Source: an uncultured Bacillota bacterium (lineage in GTDB: Bacteria > Bacillota > Dehalobacteriia > UBA7702). From it: a DNA stretch of 8,522 nt. The position numbers were made by a program, and so were the translations under genes. Location of the stretch: NCBI GenBank assembly GCA_902766525.1, contig CACXDX010000090.1, forward strand, positions 1-8,522, in the 5' to 3' direction. Below the pieces are notes generated by a model. That model saw only the letters and a list, made by a program, of their open reading frames with translations, ran no database searches and was not told where the DNA came from. Below are positions 1 through 5,534 of this stretch, piece after piece; position 1 is the stretch's first letter; each line of letters begins with the position of its first letter.

Positions 1-3
1 ATT

Positions 4-201
4 TTATTTTTCTTCGTCTTCCTTTTTTTCCGATTCGGGCTCGGTTTCCGCTTTTTCCTTTTCATCGTCGGCATGAACTTCTTCCTTAAATTCACGAATA
101 CCTTTACCGAGAGACTTTCCGACCCCGGCCAATTTTGTCCCGCCGAAAACAATCAGTACCAAAACGATAATCAGAATTATTTCCCAAATACCGAATCTCA
201 T
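4..201 (-). CDS. tatA: Twin-arginine translocase subunit, TatA type
   Basis: This 65-residue protein has the TatA/TatE layout: a very short N-terminus, one membrane helix (about residues 5-20), a hinge at FGGTKL (19-24), an amphipathic helix (about 25-42), and a highly charged Glu/Lys tail (44-65). TatA oligomers form the conducting part of the twin-arginine (Tat) machinery, which moves folded proteins across the cytoplasmic membrane. The ATG start is supported by a perfect AGGAGG at 210-215 with an 8-nt spacer. It lies 101 nt downstream of the TatB-like gene on the same strand and probably shares its transcript. The stop codon sits at the window edge, so the next gene, possibly tatC, is not visible. 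The TatA/TatE family is clear; calling this copy TatA rests on its FGGTKL hinge and the absence of the TatB LGP motif. Confidence 0.88.
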   Translation of the reverse strand: MRFGIWEIILIIVLVLIVFGGTKLAGVGKSLGKGIREFKEEVHADDEKEKAETEPESEKKEDEEK

Positions 202-302
202 AATTAATTCCTCCTAAATAATATTTCATATCGCCATCCTGCGAACAGACATTTATGATTTTTATCCTCATGTTCGGAAAAATCGAAATAAACAGAATCC
301 AT

Positions 303-590
303 TCATTTTTTCTTTTCTGTCAAAACATCCTTCAGCTTAGTGCGGGGATCCGTTTCGGAGACTGTTTTCTTTACATCTTTCACATCCTTCTCTACATCCG
401 AAAATACATCTTCGATATCATCAACGCCGGTTTCTTCATTGACGTATTCTTTAATGCGATAAAGAATTTTTCTCGATTCCCGTACGGCTTTACCGAGAAA
501 TCTGGCAACCTTGCCCATTTCTGATGGGCCGAGGATAAGAAAAGCGAAAATTAAGATGATGATCAATTCACTGAAACTTATATTAAACAC
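303..590 (-). CDS. tatB: Twin-arginine translocase subunit, TatB-like
   Basis: This 95-residue protein belongs to the TatA/TatB family. It has one N-terminal membrane helix (about residues 6-20), then an LGPSEMGK hinge (20-27), an amphipathic helix (to about 50), and a charged C-terminal region. Glu8 in the helix and the Leu-Gly-Pro hinge are typical of TatB, which works with TatC in receptor complexes for twin-arginine signal peptides. The start codon is GTG (588-590), supported by AAGGA at 597-601 with a 6-nt spacer. It is the first gene after the promoter at 677-705 and precedes the tatA-like gene. Many Bacillota use a TatA/TatC pair without a separate TatB, so a distinct TatB-type protein is notable. 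It could instead be a second TatA paralogue. Confidence 0.78.
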   Translation of the reverse strand: MFNISFSELIIILIFAFLILGPSEMGKVARFLGKAVRESRKILYRIKEYVNEETGVDDIEDVFSDVEKDVKDVKKTVSETDPRTKLKDVLTEKKK

Positions 591-676
591 TATCGATCCT
601 TCACTTTCCTCATAAAACCGTTTTTAAAACTTCCTTTTTCAAATACAAGAATCATATAAAAAGATATGCTATTTAG

Positions 677-705
677 ATTATACGGCTGAAATAAAAGGCT
701 GTCAA
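677..705 (-). promoter_or_regulatory. Sigma-A promoter for the tat genes
   Basis: Read on the minus strand, TTGACA (700-705) and TATAAT (677-682) are both perfect consensus and are separated by exactly 17 nt. Transcription would start near 670, leaving a leader of about 80 nt before the GTG of the TatB-like gene. It lies just downstream of the antiporter terminator, so the tat unit is transcribed independently. The fit to consensus suggests strong expression unless a repressor acts on it. Confidence 0.85.
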
Positions 706-710
706 CGTTT

Positions 711-722
711 AAATTCGAATTT
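711..722. repeat. 12-bp perfect palindrome upstream of the tat promoter
   Basis: AAATTCGAATTT is a perfect inverted repeat centred between 716 and 717, about 6 bp upstream of the -35 box of the tat promoter. It could be an operator half-pair for a dimeric regulator or simply an AT-rich upstream element. No second copy was noticed in the window. The sequence is certain and the role is inferred. Confidence 0.35.
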
Positions 723-739
723 GAATCATCCCTTAATTT

Positions 740-774
740 AAAAAAAAACAGCCGTTTCGCCAAAAGAAACGGCT
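740..774 (-). terminator. Rho-independent terminator of the CaCA antiporter gene
   Basis: A perfect 9-bp stem, AGCCGTTTC (750-758) with GAAACGGCT (766-774), closes a 7-nt loop. On the minus strand it is followed, after one G, by eight or more T residues (748 downward). It begins 18 nt after the antiporter stop codon and separates that gene from the tat promoter. Confidence 0.9.
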
Positions 775-792
775 GGAATTTCATAAAATATC

Positions 793-1746
793 TTATCCTC
801 GAAAAACAATATAAATAAAGTAAAAAATATAAATGACAAACAGAATCAAGCCCTCGACTCTGCCGAGATTGCGATTGTTGCCGCAGAATGCCATGGTTGC
901 CAAAGTCACCCCGACAAGAAGCACTGCGTCGATGAAAAGATAAGACGGCACCGTTACCGGGGCAATGGCGGCAGCAAGACCGAGAACAAGCAGGATATTG
1001 AAAATATTGGAACCGATGATATTCCCGAGAGCGATCTCATTACTGCCTTTTTTGGAAGCAATCACCGAAGTGACCAGTTCCGGCAAACTTGTCCCAACAG
1101 AAACAACGGTCAGACCGACAAATGTTTCACTTAATCCGAAAGAGTAAGCAATCTCTTTGGCGGAATCCACAACAAGATCCGAACCGACAACAATCGCGAC
1201 AAGACCGCCGACGGTATATACCAAATTCATAAAAAGGGATCTTTCTTCCGCAACGGTTTCCCCTTCGGAAGCAGCTCGGTCTTTCTTTGCGCCGTAAAGC
1301 AGCAATGCCATAAAACCGATGAAGATCACAAGAAAGAGCAAACCGCCGAGACGACCGATCCTGAAATCAATACTTCCCGCAAAAAAAGCCGGAGCGGCAA
1401 AAACCGCTACCAATACAGCGGCCAAAAGTGAAACGGGAATATCACGGCGAAGCAGATTTTTATCAACGGCCAACGGCGAAATAACGGCGGAAAGACCGCC
1501 GACGACCATAAGATTAAAAAAATTCGATCCCAAAACATTACCGACGGCAATGCCGCTTTGGCCTGTAATACTGCCCGTAACGGAAACAGCCATCTCCGGC
1601 AGACTAGTTCCGAAAGCGATAACTGTCAAGCCGATGATCACCGGAGAAATACGAAAATGCACCGCAATTCCGCTGCCGCCGGATACGGCAAAATCAGCGC
1701 CTTTGATCAATAAAACGAAACCCAAAACCAATAAAATATATTCCAT
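793..1746 (-). CDS. CaCA-family calcium/sodium antiporter (YrbG-like)
   Basis: This 317-residue polytopic membrane protein has the two inverted alpha-repeats that define the Ca2+/cation antiporter superfamily. Repeat 1 holds GTSLPEM (46-52) and GNVLGSNFFN (69-78); repeat 2 holds GTSLPEL (218-224) and GNIIGSNIFN (241-250). The acidic Glu51 and Glu223, with the Asn and Ser of the GSN motifs, correspond to the cation-binding residues of this fold. A short hydrophilic loop (about 153-172) joins the halves, giving about ten membrane helices in total, and the length is normal for the prokaryotic YrbG type. It likely exchanges Na+ for Ca2+ across the cytoplasmic membrane, though the exact ion cannot be read from sequence. 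GGAG sits within 1753-1757, 6 nt before the ATG. It forms a single-gene unit with its own promoter and terminator. Confidence 0.93.
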   Translation of the reverse strand: MEYILLVLGFVLLIKGADFAVSGGSGIAVHFRISPVIIGLTVIAFGTSLPEMAVSVTGSITGQSGIAVGNVLGSNFFNLMVVGGLSAVISPLAVDKNLLRRDIPVSLLAAVLVAVFAAPAFFAGSIDFRIGRLGGLLFLVIFIGFMALLLYGAKKDRAASEGETVAEERSLFMNLVYTVGGLVAIVVGSDLVVDSAKEIAYSFGLSETFVGLTVVSVGTSLPELVTSVIASKKGSNEIALGNIIGSNIFNILLVLGLAAAIAPVTVPSYLFIDAVLLVGVTLATMAFCGNNRNLGRVEGLILFVIYIFYFIYIVFRG

Positions 1747-1782
1747 AAACGGTCTCCAAATCTGTCAATCAAACTTTTACGT

Positions 1783-1811
1783 ATTATATCATTTTCTCCG
1801 ATAGATTTCCA
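1783..1811 (-). promoter_or_regulatory. Extended -10 promoter of the antiporter gene
   Basis: On the minus strand a perfect TATAAT (1783-1788) is preceded by TG at 1790-1791, giving the extended -10 form TGATATAAT. A -35 of moderate match, TGGAAA (1806-1811), lies 17 nt upstream. The start site would be near 1776, about 30 nt before the ATG at 1746. Confidence 0.75.
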
Positions 1812-1839
1812 CTTTTTTATTTTGTCAAACCTTTTCCTA

Positions 1840-1868
1840 TTGTATTCTCTATGAAAATCCCGTAAAAT
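1840..1868 (+). promoter_or_regulatory. Probable promoter of the zinc-ribbon gene
   Basis: TTGTAT (1840-1845) and TAAAAT (1863-1868) are separated by 17 nt, placing a start site near 1875, about 37 nt before the ATG at 1912. The -10 box matches consensus at five of six positions and the -35 at only three. A better -35-like TTGTCA at 1822-1827 has no well-spaced -10 box. The region is divergent with the antiporter promoter. Confidence 0.4.
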
Positions 1869-1911
1869 AAGATTATATTCAGATGCCGAACGACCGAAAG
1901 GAGGAGCAGCA

Positions 1912-3249
1912 ATGTCACCAAAACAAGAAAACGATCAGGGAAAAACCGTTTTAAAATGCCAAAACTGCGGCGCACCGGTATATTATGATGCCACAATGGA
2001 TGCCTTTCATTGTTCATTTTGCGGCGCAAGTTCAGCTTTCGATGGTTTTGACGGAGTGGAAGAACAGGAACTGGTACTGAAACACCATGCTGTTCCGATC
2101 CAAAACGGCTGCTTTGATCTGAGCGCAATGAAAGATAAACGGGAATATCATCCCGTTTCCAAAAAAATACAGCTGGAAACCTGGGCCATCAAAGAAAACG
2201 AAAGTTATCTCGGCTGGAGAAAACCGGGAACGATCGAGCCGCGGGAAAAAGTCGAATTCATCTGTGATCATTGCGGCGGAATCGTCAGCGGCTACGGCTC
2301 GCAAAACATTTGGGTCTGCGATTACTGCGGCAACAAATACGGTAAAGAAGAATTGATGAAAACGGGATTCTATACACCGAACTGGGGATTTAAAGGATGC
2401 GGCTTCGATGGGAACGGACGACCGAAAACGATCACCGATGCAGACCGCCCTCTTCCCCACTTCGCCGCGGATTTTCGCATTTCCCGAAACGATGCGGAAA
2501 GAGCCGTTATGCGCCTCGTTAAAGAGCACCCGAAGGCCTTCGCCGAAGTCGATATGGAACAACATATAAAAAATCTTCGTGCCGTTTATTTTCATTATTA
2601 TCTGTGCGATACGACGATACTCGCAAGCGTTGAAACGGAAAACGGCCGCGCCCTGTTTTTGAGAGACACGATCAACTGGGAAATTCCCGGCAGCGGAAAC
2701 CATTGTGAAGAACTTCTGCAAGACCTCGGCCCATGGGATTTCGCCGCTCTGAAACCGTTCGCTCCCGCTTTCTGCGAAGGCGATATATGGTTTGACCGTC
2801 CTTGGGGGAATGATGACTCCCCGATCATGTATCGTCAATATGCCACAATCAATATGGACGCCGCTGCCGAAGGGAAAAAAGCATACAACACCCGGGATGC
2901 AAGAACCGAATGGATACGTACGTGGGACAGATCAAAAGTTCGTATCTACCTGCCCGCTTACTATCTGGGCAAAGCGGAAAAAGGACCGCGTTTCTGTTTC
3001 GCCGTAAACGGCCAAACGGGAACGGTGTCCTGTTACGGCAGAGGGCAATCCAAAGGCAAGCATTCCCTTGTCTGCGAGGGTGATCTCGGCGCAGTCGAAA
3101 GATCGGCGGAAACATCCATCATATCCGACTTCTATCCCGTTATCGAGTCACCTGCCGGTTCCGATCATTACATGATAACCGACCCGCAAAAGGCTTTTCA
3201 CAAAAAAGGTTTCCTTGAAAAGATGCGGCAAAGAAAAAACAAAAAATAA
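1912..3249 (+). CDS. Double zinc-ribbon protein of unknown function
   Basis: This 445-residue protein starts with two zinc ribbons. The first has Cys16-x2-Cys19 and Cys34-x2-Cys37; the second has Cys118-x2-Cys121 and Cys136-x2-Cys139. The long C-terminal part is soluble-looking, rich in Trp, Tyr and charged residues, and contains IYLPAYYLG (345-353) followed by FAVNGQTG (363-370). That layout resembles bacterial TFIIB-type zinc-ribbon proteins often misannotated as PriA-like helicases; no helicase Walker motif is visible here. No signal peptide or membrane segment is evident, so it is probably cytoplasmic. The start is firm: AAAGGAGG at 1897-1904 lies 7 nt before the ATG. It is the only plus-strand gene in the window, a single-gene unit with its own terminator. 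The zinc ribbons are certain and the function is unknown. Confidence 0.85.
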   Translation: MSPKQENDQGKTVLKCQNCGAPVYYDATMDAFHCSFCGASSAFDGFDGVEEQELVLKHHAVPIQNGCFDLSAMKDKREYHPVSKKIQLETWAIKENESYLGWRKPGTIEPREKVEFICDHCGGIVSGYGSQNIWVCDYCGNKYGKEELMKTGFYTPNWGFKGCGFDGNGRPKTITDADRPLPHFAADFRISRNDAERAVMRLVKEHPKAFAEVDMEQHIKNLRAVYFHYYLCDTTILASVETENGRALFLRDTINWEIPGSGNHCEELLQDLGPWDFAALKPFAPAFCEGDIWFDRPWGNDDSPIMYRQYATINMDAAAEGKKAYNTRDARTEWIRTWDRSKVRIYLPAYYLGKAEKGPRFCFAVNGQTGTVSCYGRGQSKGKHSLVCEGDLGAVERSAETSIISDFYPVIESPAGSDHYMITDPQKAFHKKGFLEKMRQRKNKK

Positions 3250-3261
3250 AAGAAGAAAACG

Positions 3262-3287
3262 CCCCCGGGATTTTTCCCGGGGGTTTC
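3262..3287. terminator. Bidirectional terminator between convergent genes
   Basis: A perfect 8-bp G+C stem, CCCCCGGG (3262-3269) with CCCGGGGG (3276-3283), closes a 6-nt loop. On the plus strand it starts 13 nt after the zinc-ribbon stop codon and is followed by TTTCTT. On the minus strand the tail is long and T-rich (3260 down to about 3235), so it can also stop the convergent LytTR/DUF3021 transcript, whose last stop codon is at 3351. Confidence 0.87.
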
Positions 3288-3350
3288 TTGCCCCTAAAAC
3301 GCGGTAAATCTTTCACGATCTGATTTTTCCCGATGCAATTCATCTCAGCT

Positions 3351-3791
3351 TTACGAAAAATGATCCAAGCGTGAAATTTGTTCGTTAATTTGTTTCGCCA
3401 GCCTTTTCTGACGATAATAGAAAACCATCCAAATCAATATGGCGACAAAGGCTTCACCGCTTATGGAGCCGATAACGGCATAAATCCCGTTTTCCGTCGG
3501 AATCCAACCAACAACAAATGCGGTAACGATCATAACGACACATCCGATTCCCATATGGATCAAAAACTGAATCGAGACAGACATATTTTCATTGTTATAG
3601 ATATAAGTCGGTAAACCGAATCCAAGTCCGATAACGACAACGCCCAATACCATTTTGGTAAATAAGTAGTTTGTCATTTGAAAATTGCCGTTATAAATCA
3701 GATCAAAAATTACACCGACAACACAAAAAATAAATGCGGCAATGCCTATCGAAGAAAAAGTGTTTAATAAGATTGAATTTCTTTCTTTCAT
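3351..3791 (-). CDS. DUF3021 family four-helix membrane protein
   Basis: This 146-residue protein has four predicted membrane helices (about 11-31, 44-65, 74-96 and 104-125) and a short charged C-terminal tail ending near a cytoplasmic YYRQKR stretch (125-130). The segments LPTYIYNNE (60-68), LIHMGIG (77-83) and GWIP (95-98) match the pattern usual for DUF3021 proteins, which are commonly encoded directly after a stand-alone LytTR regulator. By analogy with streptococcal LytTR regulator/membrane-protein pairs, it may sequester or inhibit the LytTR protein at the membrane; that is inference here. The start is 14 nt downstream of the LytTR stop codon, and its AAGGAG (3801-3806) overlaps that stop, which suggests translational coupling. 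Confidence 0.85.
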   Translation of the reverse strand: MKERNSILLNTFSSIGIAAFIFCVVGVIFDLIYNGNFQMTNYLFTKMVLGVVVIGLGFGLPTYIYNNENMSVSIQFLIHMGIGCVVMIVTAFVVGWIPTENGIYAVIGSISGEAFVAILIWMVFYYRQKRLAKQINEQISRLDHFS

Positions 3792-3805
3792 GGTATAGCT
3801 CTCCT

Positions 3806-4240
3806 TCAGATTCCCAAATAGCTTTTGAATTCCGGTAAATACTTTCTTGAAACATAGTCCGATACACCGTTTTTTAATTTCAATAAAAGAGTTCCGCCAA
3901 ATCCTGCCTCTACACTTTGCATACAGGAAAGATTAACAACTGTCTGCTTAGAGATTTGCATGAAACCGCTGCCCACCCGATCAAGTATTTCATATAAACG
4001 TTTTTTGGAAAAATACTGCTCCTTCTCTGTATATATAACAGTCTTACCGCCTTCAATACGTATCATATAAATCTCATTAGGTTTAATAACAACTATTCGA
4101 TCTTCTTGAAAACCGGTAATCGGAATATCACCAGGGCCTAACAGATCAATGATTCTTTGAACTTCATCGGTCACAATATCCGTATAAATCACTGCATAGG
4201 GCGGATGATATTCTTTGGAAAGCTCGAGACTTACTTTCAT
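3806..4240 (-). CDS. Stand-alone LytTR DNA-binding regulator
   Basis: This 144-residue protein carries a LytTR DNA-binding domain over about residues 46-143, with the typical FMQISKQTVVNL stretch (93-104) and a terminal VSRKYLPEFKSYLG segment (130-143). The first 45 residues are too short to hold a response-regulator receiver domain, and no phospho-acceptor site is visible, so it is not a classical two-component regulator. Members of this class bind paired direct repeats upstream of target promoters. It is co-transcribed with the DUF3021 membrane protein that follows and probably controls its own promoter, as such pairs often do. The AGGAG at 4253-4257 lies 12 nt before the ATG, a somewhat long spacing. 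No obvious target gene besides its own operon is adjacent. Confidence 0.9.
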   Translation of the reverse strand: MKVSLELSKEYHPPYAVIYTDIVTDEVQRIIDLLGPGDIPITGFQEDRIVVIKPNEIYMIRIEGGKTVIYTEKEQYFSKKRLYEILDRVGSGFMQISKQTVVNLSCMQSVEAGFGGTLLLKLKNGVSDYVSRKYLPEFKSYLGI

Positions 4241-4274
4241 TCTGATATACTCTCCTCTCGTTTCTCTTGCTATA

Positions 4275-4303
4275 ATTTTACATTAAAAAATGATTTTTGT
4301 CTC
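4275..4303 (-). promoter_or_regulatory. Probable promoter of the LytTR/DUF3021 operon
   Basis: On the minus strand GAGACA (4298-4303) and TAAAAT (4275-4280) are separated by 17 nt. They match consensus at four and five of six positions. The start site would be near 4268, about 28 nt before the ATG. I could not recognise LytTR direct-repeat boxes upstream (4304-4377), which is otherwise featureless. Confidence 0.55.
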
Positions 4304-4377
4304 TTCATCTTTGCCAAGTCGCACATTTTGGGTTATAAGATGCGCTAAAAATTGCTCAAGAAGAACAGATCGATTTC

Positions 4378-4431
4378 AAAAGCGCTTCGACGGTCGTCGT
4401 TTTAGCAACGATCAAACCGCGAAGCGCTTTT
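4378..4431 (-). terminator. Long-stem hairpin, likely terminator of the transglutaminase/hydrolase operon
   Basis: A perfect 12-bp outer stem, AAAAGCGCTTCG (4378-4389) with CGAAGCGCTTTT (4420-4431), encloses an inner arm: CGGT (4391-4394) with ACCG (4416-4419), and GTCGTT (4396-4401) with AACGAT (4407-4412, one G-U pair). The minus-strand outer arm ends in TTTT. It begins 2 nt after the stop codon of the Mbeg1-like gene, so termination of that operon is the simplest role. The two-storey stem is larger than usual for a terminator. Confidence 0.7.
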
Positions 4432-4433
4432 TA

Positions 4434-5519
4434 TTATTTATTATCTTTTTCACTTTTTCGAAGAACGGCGGAAGAAGCCAAATCCGCAAGCATTGCCGAA
4501 ATGCGTTTGCGGGTCTCGGGATCGATATGTTTAATGGAGGATACGATCGCGCGGGGGTTTTTAGCCACGTTCTTCCAAAATTCTTTGCCGAAATTTTCGG
4601 CATTGGCGGAATTTAAAATTTCAAAAATAGTATCGACGAGAATGCTGCGTTCCTCTTCATCTACTTCCGCAAGCCACTGAGCAAATACCAGATTGAAATA
4701 GACGCTGTCCTTCGTTAAACTGTCGGCGCGAACGAAGCGCGGCCCCTCCACGCGCCAGCGGTAAGGATTGTGCTGCCATACACTGACGGAATCACTCCTT
4801 ACCACTTCAAAACGATCCGGATGATCAAGCAGCATACCAATGACGGAAGACTGAGGCACAAAGGAATGCAGAATGCTATCTATTTTTGCATAAAGCGACT
4901 TCGCATCCATACGTTCACTGAGCCCGGGGCCGTCATTATTGTAAACGGCAATGATCCTGTCCCGGATTTGCCGGGAGGTCATCGCCGAAGCGTACATCGC
5001 CAGATTACCGCCTTTTGAATGACCGCCGATTCTGAGCTTTTCGGGATAAATCTCGGCTATATTTTCCAAATAACTCAGAGCGGATCCCTGAGCATGAATC
5101 GGTCTTGAATAAGCCAGTTTAAAATCCTCTTTCCAGCCGATGATGGTGCTGTCGGTACCCCGAAAAGAGATAAAACGGGTTTCATCGGGTAATTTAAAGG
5201 TCACGGCGGCAAATTGTTTTTCCAAATTCTTATCCCATTCACTGACGTAATCTGAAATCAGAATGCTGCCGAAACGCTCGCTTTTCATGGCAACGTTAAG
5301 TAATTCGATGTTATCCTCTTCCGCAAAGCCCGCGGATATTTTACCTTCCTTCAGCTCGGGACGAAAAATTCTAAGCGGTTTCGGCTCGCTTGCCAAAGAA
5401 CTATCTTCCCAGAAAAACATCGAAAATTGTGACAGGATCAAAGCATCAACTTCGCAAAAAGGGGCAACGGTAAAAGACAAATCTCCCCGCCAGCGAATAT
5501 AATCGATAATGTTGCTCAT
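4434..5519 (-). CDS. Mbeg1-like (DUF2974) alpha/beta hydrolase
   Basis: This is a 361-residue protein of the Mbeg1-like/DUF2974 family, which has a lipase-type alpha/beta hydrolase fold. The N-terminus NIIDYIRWRGDLSF (residues 3-16) is family-typical. FRGTDS (119-124) and the nucleophile elbow GGHSKGGN (165-172, Ser168) resemble class 3 lipases; NNDGPG (194-199, Asp196) and QHNPYRW (249-255, His250) likely complete the triad. No signal peptide or membrane helix is visible, so it appears cytoplasmic; its substrate is unknown. The start was chosen at 5519: the AGGAGG at 5529-5534 sits 9 nt upstream and the family N-terminus begins there. An ATG at 5537 would add six residues and overlap the upstream stop codon. 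It follows the transglutaminase gene by 14 nt and is the last gene of that operon. Confidence 0.87.
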   Translation of the reverse strand: MSNIIDYIRWRGDLSFTVAPFCEVDALILSQFSMFFWEDSSLASEPKPLRIFRPELKEGKISAGFAEEDNIELLNVAMKSERFGSILISDYVSEWDKNLEKQFAAVTFKLPDETRFISFRGTDSTIIGWKEDFKLAYSRPIHAQGSALSYLENIAEIYPEKLRIGGHSKGGNLAMYASAMTSRQIRDRIIAVYNNDGPGLSERMDAKSLYAKIDSILHSFVPQSSVIGMLLDHPDRFEVVRSDSVSVWQHNPYRWRVEGPRFVRADSLTKDSVYFNLVFAQWLAEVDEEERSILVDTIFEILNSANAENFGKEFWKNVAKNPRAIVSSIKHIDPETRKRISAMLADLASSAVLRKSEKDNK

Positions 5520-5528
5520 ATCCTCTTT

Positions 5529-5534
5529 CCTCCT
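5529..5534 (-). promoter_or_regulatory. Shine-Dalgarno deciding the start of the Mbeg1-like gene
   Basis: On the minus strand a perfect AGGAGG, overlapping by one base the stop codon (5534-5536) of the upstream transglutaminase gene, stands 9 nt before the ATG at 5517-5519. It lies inside the coding region that a start at 5537 would use, so the inner ATG is favoured. The overlap with the stop suggests coupled translation of the two proteins. Confidence 0.8.

Noticed and set aside
202..302. Internal promoter in the gap before the tatA-like gene (TTCGCA, 16 nt, TATTAT on the minus strand)
   Set aside because: Its start site would fall within the AGGAGG ribosome site at 210-215, leaving no usable leader. 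The rest of the gap shows no hairpin or other feature.
590..655. 21-codon leader peptide in the tat 5' region, whose TAG overlaps the GTG of the TatB-like gene
   Set aside because: The overlap is suggestive of coupling, but the ATG at 653-655 has no Shine-Dalgarno, and the TatB-like gene has its own AAGGA.
590..784. 64-codon minus-strand reading frame between the antiporter and the TatB-like gene
   Set aside because: It runs through the antiporter terminator stem and the tat promoter, starts upstream of the transcription start, has no ribosome site and no recognisable protein.
1319..1804. 161-codon plus-strand reading frame opposite the antiporter
   Set aside because: It lies opposite the conserved alpha-repeats of the antiporter and crosses its promoter; its Arg/Lys/Pro-rich composition is typical of an antisense frame of a membrane protein.
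2032..2838. 268-codon minus-strand reading frame opposite the zinc-ribbon gene
   Set aside because: It overlaps a plus-strand gene with two perfect zinc ribbons and a strong ribosome site; no domain or start signal supports it.
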